From NCBI GenBank assembly GCA_934718785.1, contig CAKVAF010000009.1:14078-78077 (forward strand): DNA of 64,000 nt. The letters run 5' to 3'. The DNA comes from an uncultured Campylobacter sp. (GTDB lineage: Bacteria > Campylobacterota > Campylobacteria > Campylobacterales > Campylobacteraceae). Each line of letters opens with the position of its first letter. The first letter of the stretch is position 1. Positions 18,270 to 29,474 of the stretch are shown here, one piece after another. Made by a program: the position numbers and the translations under genes. The notes beneath the pieces were generated by a model that did not search any database, was not told the origin of the DNA, and saw only the letters and a program-made list of their open reading frames with translations.

Positions 18270-18715
18270 TAAATTTTCTCCACCACATATAAAGGCATAT
18301 CAAACTCCACAGGCTGTCCGTCTGCTACTAAAACTTCTAAAATTCTACAATCAAACTCGGCTTGAATTTCATTCATAATCTTCATCGCCTCGATAATACC
18401 TATAGTATCTCCTTTTTTAACCCTAGAGCCCGCCTTTACAAAAGGTGCTGCACCTGGGCTTGGAGCTTGATAATAGGTGCCGACCATGGGAGAGTTTAAA
18501 GTGGGATTGTTATGTTTGCTTGCAGGCTTTGCTTCATTTACCACATTGACATTTATGGGCTGAGGTGCTGGAGTGCTTACAGCTGGGGCTGGCATTTCAC
18601 AGCACATATCCCTTTCAAGCTCTATTTCAAAGCCGTCTTTTTCTTTAATCTTAATCTTGCTAATATTTGCTTCATTAAATAAGGCTACTAAATCCTTAAT
18701 CTCATTTTTTGTCAT
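18269..18715 (-). CDS. accB: biotin carboxyl carrier protein
   Basis: The 148-residue protein has a biotinyl domain with the acceptor lysine in 'EAMKIMNE' (Lys112), preceded by a Pro/Ala-rich linker (about 42-66) and an N-terminal dimer helix. BirA, encoded in this window, is expected to attach the biotin. AGGAG lies before the ATG. It is the first gene of the accB-accC-thiS-thiF run. Confidence 0.96.
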   Translation of the reverse strand: MTKNEIKDLVALFNEANISKIKIKEKDGFEIELERDMCCEMPAPAVSTPAPQPINVNVVNEAKPASKHNNPTLNSPMVGTYYQAPSPGAAPFVKAGSRVKKGDTIGIIEAMKIMNEIQAEFDCRILEVLVADGQPVEFDMPLYVVEKI

Positions 18716-18992
18716 AAAATCTCCTAAATTTGAGAACTTAATTTTACATTTTACTAAAAAATCTTTACTTCAAACTTAAATTCATTGTAAAAATGATAAA
18801 AAGTATAGAATTTCGCCCTTGCAAATAGGATAATATCAAAATTTTAAATTCTTTTTAAACGATTGTTTTGTTAAAATGAGCCTTGATTTATTGCATTTTC
18901 TTGTTTAAATCTCAGTTTAATGAATGAAATTTTTACAAAAGATTAACTTAATTTTGTTTTAATTTTAAAAATGAATTTAGAAGGAAAAAACT

Positions 18993-19709
18993 ATGAAAAA
19001 AATTTTTATAATCTCAAATTTAGCTCTATTTTTAAGCCTTAGTGCTTACTCAAATAACGCTCATTTTATGCACGAAAATATGAATCATAATGCAAGCTCT
19101 AATCAAACTTTAAAAAATGAAGACTCAACTTCTTTAAATAGTGCAAATGCCCTAGATGAGCGCGATAAACTTATGCTTAAAAATGCACAAATGCTTGATG
19201 CTATGCATATGCCTATGATGCATACAAAATTTGTTAAAAGTGGTAGCATAGAGCGCGATTTTTTAGAAAATATGTTGCCTCATCATCAAGGAGCGGTGGA
19301 TTCTTCAAAGATTTTTTTAAGATTTAGTCAAAATGAAAGGCTTAAAAAAATCGCTGCAAATATCATTAAAAATCAAAGTGCTGAAATTAGCGAATTTAAC
19401 GTGCTTTTAACTTCAAATGATATAAAATCAACAAGCCTTAATGCTAATGCTTATGAAAATTTTGTTAAAAAAGAGCAGGATTTAAGCGAAAAAATGATGC
19501 GCTCTATGAAAGAAAATACCGATATAGCACAAAGTTTTGATGAAAACTATATCAAAGCTATGCTAGCTCATCATCAAGGAGCTATCGAGCTTTCAAAGCA
19601 AATTTTAGAATTAAGCAAAGATAAAAAAGTGCGTAAAATCGCTTCAAATATCATCAAAGCTCAAGAAAAAGAAGTTAAAGAATTTAATGCTCTTTTAAAG
19701 AAAAATTAA
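18993..19709 (+). CDS. periplasmic DUF305 protein with two DUF305 units
   Basis: A signal peptide (about 1-20) is followed by a Met/His-rich segment (HFMHENMNHN; MHMPMMHTKF) and two DUF305 repeats. Each repeat has the hallmark HHQGA: 'MLPHHQGAV' at 94-102 and 'MLAHHQGAI' about 100 residues later. DUF305 is a ferritin-like four-helix family often linked to metal (copper) handling; the Met/His-rich stretch fits metal binding, but the function is inferred. It is read just ahead of fmt, with no gap. The 277 bases upstream separate it from accB and must hold divergent promoters. Confidence 0.8.
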   Translation: MKKIFIISNLALFLSLSAYSNNAHFMHENMNHNASSNQTLKNEDSTSLNSANALDERDKLMLKNAQMLDAMHMPMMHTKFVKSGSIERDFLENMLPHHQGAVDSSKIFLRFSQNERLKKIAANIIKNQSAEISEFNVLLTSNDIKSTSLNANAYENFVKKEQDLSEKMMRSMKENTDIAQSFDENYIKAMLAHHQGAIELSKQILELSKDKKVRKIASNIIKAQEKEVKEFNALLKKN

Positions 19710-20675
19710 ATGCAAAAAAAAATTGTTTTTATGGGGACGCCTGAGTTTTCCGCACAAATTTTACAAAGCCTAATAAATAGTGATTTCATCATAAAAGCAG
19801 TTTTCACTCAAAAGGATAAGCCTGCAAAAAGGGGCTTAAAACTTCAAATGAGCGCGGTTAAAAATTTAGCACTTCAAAAAAATTTACAAGTTTTTGAGCC
19901 AAATAGCCTTAAGGATGAAAGTGTTGTGAGTCTTATAAAAGGGCTTGAGCCTGATTTTATCGTGGTTGCTGCTTATGGTAAAATTCTGCCACAAAACATT
20001 TTAAATATCGCTGCTTGTATTAATCTGCACGCTTCTTTATTACCAAAATACCGTGGGGCGAGCTGTATTCAAACTGCGATTTTAAATGGTGATGAAATAA
20101 GCGGAGTCAGTGCTATGTTAATGAATGCAGGGCTTGATACAGGAGATATTCTTAAAAGTGTTGAAATAAGCATTAAAGACAAAAAAGCAGATGCAGTTTT
20201 TACTGAGTTTAGCAAGCTTGCAGCTAGTCTTTGTGTAGAAGTTTTAAAAGAATTTTCTACCCTAAAGCCTATAAAGCAAGATGAAAGCAAGGCAAGTTAT
20301 TGCACAAAAATTAAAAAAGATGACGGCTTAATTGATTTTAAATCAAATAGCGCGCGTGAAATTTATCAAAAATTTTTAGCCTTTTATCCTTGGCCTGGAG
20401 TGTTTTTAGAAAACGGCTTGAAATTTATTGATTTAGAGCTTGTAAAAGAGATAAATTTAAATAAAGAATTAAGCTTAAAGCCAAATTTAAATGAAAATTT
20501 GAAAGAAAATTCAAATGTAGCTCAAATTTTAAGCATAGATAAAGAAAGTTTTTTAATAGCCTGTAAAAGCGGGGTACTTAAAATCAAAGCCTTACAAGAA
20601 GCGGGTAAAAAGGTTGTTAGAGCAAGTGATTATCTTAATGGAAAAAGGCTAAAATGTGGAGCTTATTTGTATTGA
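19710..20675 (+). CDS. fmt: methionyl-tRNA formyltransferase
   Basis: The 321-residue enzyme formylates initiator Met-tRNA. It has 'FMGTPEFSAQIL' at the start, the formyl-transfer site 'NLHASLLPKYRGA' (with the catalytic Asn-x-His), 'GLDTGDIL' with the catalytic Asp, and the C-terminal OB-like domain. The ATG follows the DUF305 stop with no gap, and birA begins inside its end, so these genes are coupled. Confidence 0.96.
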   Translation: MQKKIVFMGTPEFSAQILQSLINSDFIIKAVFTQKDKPAKRGLKLQMSAVKNLALQKNLQVFEPNSLKDESVVSLIKGLEPDFIVVAAYGKILPQNILNIAACINLHASLLPKYRGASCIQTAILNGDEISGVSAMLMNAGLDTGDILKSVEISIKDKKADAVFTEFSKLAASLCVEVLKEFSTLKPIKQDESKASYCTKIKKDDGLIDFKSNSAREIYQKFLAFYPWPGVFLENGLKFIDLELVKEINLNKELSLKPNLNENLKENSNVAQILSIDKESFLIACKSGVLKIKALQEAGKKVVRASDYLNGKRLKCGAYLY

Positions 20676-21285
20676 AAGCATTGATTCTACGCATAAATTT
20701 ATGTGTGAAGCCATCAGACGCGGACAAATCACGCAAAACACCGCCATTTACGCGCTAGAGCAAAGAGCAGGCATAGGAAGCCGTGATAATGAATGGACGA
20801 GCAGCAAGGGCAATTTACATTTAAATTTTTGCACGAAAAACTTGCCGCCTGACTTGCCCCTAGCTAGTACCAGTATTTACTATGCTTTTTTGCTTAAAGA
20901 ATTGCTTTTTAGCAAGGGTTCTAAGCTTTGGCTGAAGTGGCCTAATGATTTTTACCTTGAAAATAAGAAAATTGGCGGGATTATCAGTGCTAAGATTAAA
21001 GATTTTATCGTTGTTGGTGTGGGATTAAATCTTAAAAGTGCGCCTAAAAATGCCGCTTTGCTGGATATAGATATTGATTTAAACGAGCTTGTGAGCGAAT
21101 TTATAAAAGAAATTGAAAAAAATTTTTTATGGAAGTTTATTTTTAGCAAGTATGTGGTAGAATTCGAAAAATCAAAAGAATTTAGTGTCCATATAAATGG
21201 GTGCGAAGTGCCTTTAAAAGAAGCTTCTTTGTATGAAGATGGCTCAATTTTTTTACAAAATCAAAGGGTGTATAGTTTAAGATGA
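20656..21285 (+). CDS. birA: biotin--[acetyl-CoA-carboxylase] ligase
   Basis: The 209-residue ligase lacks the DNA-binding domain of E. coli BirA, so it is an enzyme only. 'ESIDSTHKF', the biotin loop region 'QRAGIGSRDNEWTSSKGNLHLNF' and 'WLKWPNDFYLENKKIGGI' are diagnostic. The start is a GTG inside the last 20 bases of fmt with AAAGG upstream. Its product modifies AccB. Confidence 0.93.
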   Translation: MELICIESIDSTHKFMCEAIRRGQITQNTAIYALEQRAGIGSRDNEWTSSKGNLHLNFCTKNLPPDLPLASTSIYYAFLLKELLFSKGSKLWLKWPNDFYLENKKIGGIISAKIKDFIVVGVGLNLKSAPKNAALLDIDIDLNELVSEFIKEIEKNFLWKFIFSKYVVEFEKSKEFSVHINGCEVPLKEASLYEDGSIFLQNQRVYSLR

Positions 21286-22067
21286 GTGAGATAATTACGA
21301 TTGCAAATCAAAAAGGTGGCGTAGGCAAGACCACGACAGCGATAAATTTAGCCGCAAGTTTAGCAGTGGCTGAAAAAAAAGTGCTTTTAATAGATGTTGA
21401 CCCACAGGCAAATGCGACCACAGGACTTGGCTTTAATCGCAATAATTACGAATACAATATCTATCATGTTTTTACCAAACGCAAGAAATTAAGCGATATC
21501 ATCTTAAAAACAGAGCTTGCCACGCTTCATTTAGCCCCATCAAATATAGGACTTGTAGGCATTGAACAAGAGCTTGCAAAAGATGAAAGCATAGAAAGTA
21601 AAACTGTGCTTAAAAATCAACTCGCTGAGGTGAGTGATAAATATGATTTTATCATCATAGATTCTCCGCCAGCTCTAGGCTCAATCACTGTGAATGCCTT
21701 TGCAGCAAGTGATAGCGTTATTATTCCTATACAGTGTGAATTTTACGCACTTGAGGGCGTGGCTATGGTGCTAAATACCATAAAACTCATCAAAAGAACT
21801 ATCAATCCAAGGCTTAAAATCAGGGGCTTTTTGCCGACTATGTATAGCACTCAAAATAATTTATCTAAAGATGTTGTTGAAGATTTAAAACAAAATTTCA
21901 AGGAAAAGCTTTTTACCATTAATGGCAATGAAAGCGATTTTATCGTTATCCCGCGCAATATCAAACTCGCAGAAAGCCCAAGCTTTGGTAAGCCCATAAT
22001 GCTTTATGATATAAAATCACCCGGTTCGCTGGCTTATCAAAATTTGGCATATTCGATTTTAGGATAG
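21282..22067 (+). CDS. parA: chromosome partitioning ATPase ParA (Soj)
   Basis: The 261-residue deviant Walker ATPase has 'KGGVGKTTTAINLA' at residues 11-24, 'LLIDVDPQANAT' and 'FIIIDSPPALG'. With ParB it segregates the chromosomal origin. The ATG overlaps the birA stop (four bases) and parB follows four bases after its stop. A second, plasmid-type ParA lies at 44.5 kb. Confidence 0.96.
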   Translation: MSEIITIANQKGGVGKTTTAINLAASLAVAEKKVLLIDVDPQANATTGLGFNRNNYEYNIYHVFTKRKKLSDIILKTELATLHLAPSNIGLVGIEQELAKDESIESKTVLKNQLAEVSDKYDFIIIDSPPALGSITVNAFAASDSVIIPIQCEFYALEGVAMVLNTIKLIKRTINPRLKIRGFLPTMYSTQNNLSKDVVEDLKQNFKEKLFTINGNESDFIVIPRNIKLAESPSFGKPIMLYDIKSPGSLAYQNLAYSILG

Positions 22068-22070
22068 TTT

Positions 22071-22922
22071 ATGGGGCTAAACAAACAAAAGGGTCTAAGC
22101 TCATTACTTGGCGATATAGATAAGGTTTATAGCAAAGAATTAGGACTGGATGAAAAGCAAGTGCTACAAATCCCGCTTGAACTCATAAAGCCAAATCCTT
22201 TTCAGCCGCGCAAGCATTTTGATAAAGAAGCCTTGGAAGAGCTTGCGGAATCCATTAAAAATTACGGTTTAATTCAGCCTGTTATTTTGCTTAGAAAAAG
22301 CGATGATGAGTTTATACTGGTGGCTGGAGAGCGTAGATTTCGCGCTTGCAAGCTTTTGAAAGAAAAAAGTATCAAGGCAATTATCAGCGATGAGAGTGAA
22401 GAAAAGCTTAGAGAATTAGCTCTCATTGAAAACATACAAAGAGCGAATTTAAATCCTATCGAGCTTGCAAATTCTTATAAAGATCTCATAGAGCTTCATA
22501 AAATCACCCAAGATGAGCTGGCTCAAATCATTCACAAATCGCGCCCACAAATCACAAACACCCTAAGGCTTTTAAATTTAAGCAAAGAAACACAAGCGCT
22601 CATCGCAGTAGGTAAAATTTCACAAGGACATGCCAAAACCTTAATAGGCTTAAGTCCAAAAGATGAAAAAATGCTCGTAGATACGATAATAGGGCAAAAG
22701 CTTAGCACAAAAGACACTGAAAAAATCATACAAAATCTTAAAAATAAAAAAGAAAAACCCCAAAAAGAAAAAAATTTAAATAAAAATTTTGACAAAGAGC
22801 TTGAAAGTGTTAAAAAATCACTCTTAAAGCTTGGAATTGATAGCATTATTAAAGATACAAATTTGATTTTAAAATTGAATGATTTAGAAAAAATCAAAAA
22901 ATTAAACCATATATTAAGTTAG
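22071..22922 (+). CDS. parB: chromosome partitioning protein ParB
   Basis: The 283-residue CTPase/DNA-binding protein has 'NPFQPRKHFD', 'VAGERRFRACK', 'ALIENIQRANLNPIE', and a helix-turn-helix around 'ITQDELAQIIHKSRPQITNTLRLL'. A lysine-rich linker (about 222-245) leads to the dimer domain. It binds parS sites; I did not find a clear parS in this window. Confidence 0.95.
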   Translation: MGLNKQKGLSSLLGDIDKVYSKELGLDEKQVLQIPLELIKPNPFQPRKHFDKEALEELAESIKNYGLIQPVILLRKSDDEFILVAGERRFRACKLLKEKSIKAIISDESEEKLRELALIENIQRANLNPIELANSYKDLIELHKITQDELAQIIHKSRPQITNTLRLLNLSKETQALIAVGKISQGHAKTLIGLSPKDEKMLVDTIIGQKLSTKDTEKIIQNLKNKKEKPQKEKNLNKNFDKELESVKKSLLKLGIDSIIKDTNLILKLNDLEKIKKLNHILS

Positions 22923-22951
22923 AATTTATTAAAAATTTAGCTTAACTTGGG

Positions 22952-22957
22952 TATAAT
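22952..22957 (+). promoter_or_regulatory. -10 promoter before the ATP synthase genes
   Basis: TGGGTATAAT lies in the 70-base gap between parB and atpF'. The position, 36 bases before the ATG, suits a promoter that boosts ATP synthase expression independently of fmt-parB. Confidence 0.6.
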
Positions 22958-22992
22958 TTAAAGCTGTGATTGAAATAAAATAGAGGTAAAAA

Positions 22993-23418
22993 ATGTTTAA
23001 TGATGTCCAACTATCCACTATGCTGGCTACTTTCATTATCTTTTTAGCGATGATAATTATACTAAATAGCCTACTTTATAAGCCACTTTTAAAATTTATG
23101 GACGATAGGGATGAATCTATAGCAAGCGATGAAAACAAAGTTCAGCAAAACTCAGCTCAAATGACAAGCTTTAACGAAGATTTAGAAAAAATCAAAGAAG
23201 AAACAAGGGCTGAAGTTGCTTCTATCAAGCACAAAATTATAGAAGAAGCAAAAAGCATAAAAGAGCAGGAATTAAATGCTAAAAGAGAAGAAAACGAGCA
23301 GAAAATGAAGGTTTTTTACACCGAGCTTTCAAATAAAAGAAACACTCTTAAAGAAAGCTTAAAGTCTCAAATCCCTGCGTGGCAAGAAGCCTTAAAAGAA
23401 AATTTAAATAAAACTTAA
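22993..23418 (+). CDS. atpF': ATP synthase Fo subunit b'
   Basis: The 141-residue protein has an N-terminal membrane helix (about 10-28) and then a long charged coiled coil. This is the b' half of the heterodimeric stator stalk seen in epsilonproteobacteria and photosynthetic bacteria. AGAGGT precedes the ATG and atpF follows after nine bases. It is the first gene of atpF'FHAGDC. Confidence 0.92.
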   Translation: MFNDVQLSTMLATFIIFLAMIIILNSLLYKPLLKFMDDRDESIASDENKVQQNSAQMTSFNEDLEKIKEETRAEVASIKHKIIEEAKSIKEQELNAKREENEQKMKVFYTELSNKRNTLKESLKSQIPAWQEALKENLNKT

Positions 23419-23427
23419 GGAAAAGTG

Positions 23428-23931
23428 ATGAAAATATTTATTTTAGGCGTTTTTTTAGCCCCGGTTTCGCTTTTTGCAGTAAGTGGTGGAACAGATTATG
23501 ATATAGTGCCAAGGACTGTAAATTTTTTAATCTTTTTTGCGATTTTACTTTATTTTGTAGCTAAGCCTGCAAAAGAATTTTATCAAAATAGAATTTCAAA
23601 AATCGCTTCAAGGCTTGAAGATATACAAAAAAGAGTCTTAGAGAGCAAAAATAAAAAACTTGAGCTTATAAAAAAGCTTGAAGATGCCAAAAAAGAAGCC
23701 CTTGTCGCTAAAGAAAGTGCCAAAAAAGAAGCTGAAATCATAGCTTTAAAAATCAAAAACGAAACAAAAAATGAGCTAGCTTTGCTTGATAAGCAACTAA
23801 ATGAGAGTATGGATTATGAAGAGCGCAAAATGCAAAGAGAAGTCATTAGCGAGCTTTTAAATGAAACCTTTGATAAGCTTAAATTTAGCCAAGAAGAACT
23901 TACACAACTTATGCTTAAAAAGGTCTGCTGA
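23428..23931 (+). CDS. atpF: ATP synthase Fo subunit b
   Basis: This 167-residue stator subunit has a signal-like leading helix, a membrane helix at about 29-46 and a coiled coil. I use ATG 23428 with AAGGA six bases upstream; a GTG three bases earlier is also in frame. It pairs with b' to hold the F1 head against the a subunit. Its stop overlaps the atpH start. Confidence 0.93.
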   Translation: MKIFILGVFLAPVSLFAVSGGTDYDIVPRTVNFLIFFAILLYFVAKPAKEFYQNRISKIASRLEDIQKRVLESKNKKLELIKKLEDAKKEALVAKESAKKEAEIIALKIKNETKNELALLDKQLNESMDYEERKMQREVISELLNETFDKLKFSQEELTQLMLKKVC

Positions 23932-24452
23932 TGAATGAAATTTTAGCCAAAAGATATGCAAAAGCCATTTTCACTAGAAAGGATAGTGAAGAGTTTTTGA
24001 CTCATTTATCCTTGCTTAAAGCGGCAATGAGCGTTAAAAAAACGAGAGAAATTTTAGATTCTTACGAGATAGAAAGAGAAAAAAAGCTACAATTTTTGCT
24101 TTCTTTAGTGCAAAATGAAAGTAAGGCTTTTATCAATTTTTTAAAAATTATCGCTTTGAATAACCGCTTTGATTTAATCCCGCTCATCACCGATGAGCTT
24201 CTTAAATTTAAGGCTTTCAAAGAGCAAAGCTTCGTAGCAAAAATTTATTCTCAAAAAGAGCTTTCAAAGGATGAGATGAGTGAGCTTGAAAAAAAATTAA
24301 GCACTAAATTTAAAGTTACTGTAAAATTAGAAAATGATTTAAGCAAGGATAATGGCATTAAAATCAGTCTTGATGAGCTTGGCTATGAAATAGCCTTTTC
24401 GGTGCAGAATTTAAAATCAAAAATGAGTGAATATATACTCAAAACCATATAA
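23931..24452 (+). CDS. atpH: ATP synthase F1 subunit delta
   Basis: The 173-residue delta subunit joins the b stalk to the top of the F1 head. '[10 protein letters not shown]' at the N-terminus and the C-terminal '[35 protein letters not shown]' are the family's usual ends. It overlaps atpF by one base and is followed by atpA after 11 bases with an AAGGAG site. Confidence 0.93.
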   Translation: MNEILAKRYAKAIFTRKDSEEFLTHLSLLKAAMSVKKTREILDSYEIEREKKLQFLLSLVQNESKAFINFLKIIALNNRFDLIPLITDELLKFKAFKEQSFVAKIYSQKELSKDEMSELEKKLSTKFKVTVKLENDLSKDNGIKISLDELGYEIAFSVQNLKSKMSEYILKTI

Positions 24453-24463
24453 GGAGAAATTTT

Positions 24464-25966
24464 ATGAAAATCAAAGCCGATGAAATCAGTTCTATTATAA
24501 AAGAAAGAATTGAAAATTTTGATTTAAATCTTGAAATTGAAGAAACGGGCAAAATCATATCCGTAGCCGATGGAGTCGCTAAAGTTTACGGGCTTAATAA
24601 TGTAATGAGTGGCGAAATGGTCGAGTTTGAAAACGGCGACAAAGGAATGACCTTAAATCTTGAAGAAAGCAGTGTGGGCGTCGTTATCCTAGGCAAGGGC
24701 GAAGGACTTAAAGAAGGAAGCTCAGTAAAAAGGCTTAAAAAGCTTCTTAAAGTGCCAGTTGGCGATGTGATGATAGGACGCGTTGTCAATGCTTTGGGCG
24801 AGCCTATTGACTCAAAGGGTGCGATTAATACGAGCGAATATCGCTTCGTCGAAGAAAAGGCTAAGGGCATTATGGCTAGAAAAAGCGTGCATGAGCCTTT
24901 ACAAACTGGACTTAAAGCCATTGACGCACTTGTTCCTATCGGTAGGGGTCAAAGAGAGCTTATCATCGGCGATAGACAAACTGGCAAAACTACCGTAGCA
25001 GTTGATACCATCATAAACCAAAAAGGTCAAGATGTTATTTGTATATATGTGGCTATTGGTCAAAAGCAATCAACCGTAGCCCAAGTGGTTAAAAAATTAG
25101 AAGAATATGGCGCTATGGATTATACTATAGTTGTAAATGCCGGCGCTTCTGATTCTGCTGCACTTCAGTATATCGCTCCTTATGCGGGTGTAACTATGGG
25201 TGAATATTTTAGAGATAATTCACGTCATGCTTTAATCATTTATGATGATTTAAGCAAGCACGCAGTAGCTTATAGAGAAATGTCTCTCATTTTACGCCGC
25301 CCACCAGGACGCGAGGCTTATCCGGGCGATGTTTTTTATCTGCATTCAAGGCTCTTAGAAAGAGCGGCAAAATTAAGCGACGCACTAGGTGCTGGCTCTT
25401 TAACAGCTCTTCCTATCATAGAAACTCAAGCAGGCGATGTATCAGCTTATATTCCTACAAATGTAATTTCAATTACTGATGGTCAAATTTTCCTTGAAAC
25501 AGATTTATTTAACTCAGGCATTCGTCCTGCTATTAATGTGGGCTTGTCTGTGTCTCGTGTGGGTGGAGCAGCGCAGATTAAAGCAATCAAGCAAGTTTCA
25601 GGAACGCTCAGACTTGATTTGGCTCAGTATAGAGAGCTTCAAGCCTTTGCGCAGTTTGCAAGTGATTTGGACGAATCCAGTCGCAAGCAGCTTGAGCGCG
25701 GACAAAGAATGGTTGAAATTTTAAAGCAGCCTCCATATTCTCCACTTCCTGTTGAAAATCAAGTCATCTTAATCTTTGCAGGCACAAGAGGCTTTTTAGA
25801 TGATATTGCAGTAAATAAAATAAGCGAATTTGAAGCAGGACTTTATCCTTTCATCGAGGCAAAATACCCTGAAATTTTTGAGCAAATTCGCACGAAAAAA
25901 GCCTTAGATAAAGACTTAGAAGATAAAATTTCAAACGCGCTTAATGAATATAAAGCAAGTCATTAA
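24464..25966 (+). CDS. atpA: ATP synthase F1 subunit alpha
   Basis: The 500-residue alpha subunit has 'GDRQTGKT' (169-176) as its non-catalytic nucleotide loop, '[34 protein letters not shown]', and '[11 protein letters not shown]'. The length is normal for the family and no key residue is missing. Confidence 0.98.
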   Translation: MKIKADEISSIIKERIENFDLNLEIEETGKIISVADGVAKVYGLNNVMSGEMVEFENGDKGMTLNLEESSVGVVILGKGEGLKEGSSVKRLKKLLKVPVGDVMIGRVVNALGEPIDSKGAINTSEYRFVEEKAKGIMARKSVHEPLQTGLKAIDALVPIGRGQRELIIGDRQTGKTTVAVDTIINQKGQDVICIYVAIGQKQSTVAQVVKKLEEYGAMDYTIVVNAGASDSAALQYIAPYAGVTMGEYFRDNSRHALIIYDDLSKHAVAYREMSLILRRPPGREAYPGDVFYLHSRLLERAAKLSDALGAGSLTALPIIETQAGDVSAYIPTNVISITDGQIFLETDLFNSGIRPAINVGLSVSRVGGAAQIKAIKQVSGTLRLDLAQYRELQAFAQFASDLDESSRKQLERGQRMVEILKQPPYSPLPVENQVILIFAGTRGFLDDIAVNKISEFEAGLYPFIEAKYPEIFEQIRTKKALDKDLEDKISNALNEYKASH

Positions 25967-25977
25967 AAAGGAACTTT

Positions 25978-26862
25978 ATGGCTAGTCTTAAAGAAATAAA
26001 AAGAAAGATAAAAAGCGTCAATAACACGCAAAAAACGACTAAAGCGATGAAGCTTGTTTCTACTGCTAAGCTGAATAAAGCTAAAGAAGCCGCCAGAAGA
26101 AGCAAATTTTACGCGCAAAAAATCGATGAAGTGCTGTCTGATCTTTCTTTAAACATTAATAGAATTTTAAGCGATGATAAAAGATTTGTCTTTTTTAATG
26201 AAAGAGCTTTAAAGGTGGTGGATATTATCTTTATCACTGCAGATAAAGGACTTTGTGGCGGATTTAATACAAGGACCATTAAAAGCGTGAGTGATCTTTT
26301 GGCTAAATATCAAGCGCAGGGTGCAAAGGTGCGCTTAAGAGCCATAGGTAAAACGGGTATTGAGTTTTTTCGCTTTCAAGGCATTGAAATTTATAAAAGC
26401 TACGAGCATATCAGCTCTAATCCTGATTATGAAAAGGCTTGTTCCATCATCAACGAAGCTGTGCAAGATTTTTTAGACAGACAAAGCGATAAAATCATAA
26501 TTATTCATAATGGCTATAAAAATATGATTTCTCAAGAGCTTAAAGAGCTTGTTTTAATCCCTGTGGAGCCTTTGAAAATCACTAATGAAAATGAAGTTTC
26601 AAACTCAGCCCTTGATTTTGAACCTGAGGGTGATGAGCTTTTGCAGGATTTGATGAAGACTTATTTTGAATACAATATGTATTTTGCTTTAATTGACTCT
26701 TTAGCAGCCGAGCACAGTGCAAGAATGCAGGCTATGGATAATGCAAGCAATAACGCTAAAGCAATGCTTAAACATTTAAATTTAGCCTACAATAAAGCAA
26801 GACAAGAAAATATCACCACCGAGCTTACTGAAATCGTAAGCGGTGTAGAATCAATGAAATAA
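25978..26862 (+). CDS. atpG: ATP synthase F1 subunit gamma
   Basis: This 294-residue central rotor shaft begins with '[28 protein letters not shown]', ends with '[21 protein letters not shown]', and contains 'DKGLCGGFN'. These are the two terminal helices and the core of the family. Confidence 0.97.
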   Translation: MASLKEIKRKIKSVNNTQKTTKAMKLVSTAKLNKAKEAARRSKFYAQKIDEVLSDLSLNINRILSDDKRFVFFNERALKVVDIIFITADKGLCGGFNTRTIKSVSDLLAKYQAQGAKVRLRAIGKTGIEFFRFQGIEIYKSYEHISSNPDYEKACSIINEAVQDFLDRQSDKIIIIHNGYKNMISQELKELVLIPVEPLKITNENEVSNSALDFEPEGDELLQDLMKTYFEYNMYFALIDSLAAEHSARMQAMDNASNNAKAMLKHLNLAYNKARQENITTELTEIVSGVESMK

Positions 26863-28275
<1,413 letters not shown>

Positions 28276-28277
28276 AA

Positions 28278-28667
28278 ATGAGCGCTTTGATACATTTAGA
28301 GATTGTAACGCCTACAGGAATGATTTTTGAAGGCGATGTCAAATATGTGCTTTTACCAGGTAGCGAGGGCGAATTTGGCGTGCTAAAAGGGCATGCTTCT
28401 TTGGTTTCTTCTTTAAAGGCGGGTGTGATTGATATAGAAAAAGAAGACGCAAAGCACGAGCTTGTAGCCATTAGCTCAGGCTATGCTGAAGTCAATGAGT
28501 TTAAAATCACTGTTTTAGCCAAGGACGCAGTTGCTATTAATGCAGATGAAAATTCACAAGTGGCTAAAAATCTCGCCGCAGCCAAAGAGCTTATAAAATC
28601 AATGAGCTCTGATAGCGTGGCTTTGGCTTCAACTTTTGCAAATATTGACAATAAAGTTAAAGCATGA
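28278..28667 (+). CDS. atpC: ATP synthase F1 subunit epsilon
   Basis: The 129-residue epsilon subunit has the N-terminal beta-sandwich ('LEIVTPTGMIFEGDVKYVLLPGSEGEFGVLKGHASLVSSLKAGV') and a helical C-terminal half that can inhibit the enzyme. It begins two bases after the atpD stop, and its own stop overlaps tolQ (ATGA). This overlap links the energy genes to the Tol genes. Confidence 0.95.
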   Translation: MSALIHLEIVTPTGMIFEGDVKYVLLPGSEGEFGVLKGHASLVSSLKAGVIDIEKEDAKHELVAISSGYAEVNEFKITVLAKDAVAINADENSQVAKNLAAAKELIKSMSSDSVALASTFANIDNKVKA

Positions 28668-29218
28668 TTGATCTAGTCGCTATTTTTAGATTTTTTGATA
28701 ATTCAAGCCTTATTACTTATATCGTTTTAGCTTGGCTTTCTTTTTATTTTATTTTAAGTTTTGCGATTTTATTTGCTAGGACGAGTTTTTTGGCAGTATG
28801 GAAGCTTAAAGAAAAATCAAGCCTTGAAGCCCTTTTAACAGGGCAAAAAGAGCTTTATCAAACAAGCTCTATCTTAAGCAAAAGCACCAGCACAGATCAA
28901 AATCAGCTTGAAATTTATAAAAATTTAGCCGAAAAAAGAGCAAGCGTAGGGCTGACTTGGCTTTCTATCATCGCTTCAACTTCGCCTTTTATAGGGCTTT
29001 TTGGCACAGTTGTGTCTATACTTGAAACCTTTGGCGGACTTGGCGCGCAAAACTCGCTTTCTTTTATCGCTCCTAAAATCAGTGAAGCACTCGTAGCCAC
29101 AGGTTGTGGGATTTTGGTTGCCATTCCAGCTTATAGTTTTCATCTTATTATTAAGAGAAAGGCTTATGAGTTGGTGAGTATAATAGATAGTGAAATTAAG
29201 GTTATCGCTAGTCGGTAG
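28664..29218 (+). CDS. tolQ: TolQ/ExbB-type proton-channel protein
   Basis: The 184-residue MotA/TolQ/ExbB protein has three membrane helices (about 20-38, 100-122 and 140-162). 'GLTWLSIIASTSPFIGLFGTVVSILETFGGLG' and 'ISEALVATGCGILVAIPAYSFH' are the family core. It drives the Tol-Pal (or TonB) system with TolR. The tolR gene is not adjacent but 256 bases away, across a long imperfect hairpin. Confidence 0.9.
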   Translation: MIDLVAIFRFFDNSSLITYIVLAWLSFYFILSFAILFARTSFLAVWKLKEKSSLEALLTGQKELYQTSSILSKSTSTDQNQLEIYKNLAEKRASVGLTWLSIIASTSPFIGLFGTVVSILETFGGLGAQNSLSFIAPKISEALVATGCGILVAIPAYSFHLIIKRKAYELVSIIDSEIKVIASR

Positions 29219-29241
29219 AGTTAAAAGTGGCTCATCTTTTT

Positions 29242-29339
29242 GGCATCTTTGCGGGAGTTCGCATTTTTTGCGCTGTGGCAGGCTTTCATGCCTAGCCTTG
29301 CTGAAAAATGCTTCACAACCCACAAAGCCTCTTAAAAAT
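29242..29339. repeat. long imperfect inverted repeat between tolQ and tolR
   Basis: The arms run from GGCATCTTTGCGGG through GCATTTTTTGCGC to CAGGC, and return as GCCTAG, CTGAAAAATGC and CCCACAAAGCC. That pairs about 35 bases on each side with a few mismatches and bulges. The gap (29219-29474) has no convincing gene. Its role is unknown; it could be an inserted small repeat element or an RNA processing signal within the operon. Confidence 0.5.
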
Positions 29340-29474
29340 ACTTCGCCTTGGGTTTTGAAAATTAAAATTAGGTTTTGGAATTTAAATTTTAATTTTTGTA
29401 AATTTTTAATGTAAATTTAAAAGCGTGCGCCTTTTTAATCAAAAAGATAAACCTATAAAATAAAAGGAAAAAAT

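Noticed and set aside
29190..29414. A 74-codon frame spanning the tolQ end and the gap
   Set aside because: It overlaps the tolQ end, has no ribosome binding site and mostly translates the inverted repeat.
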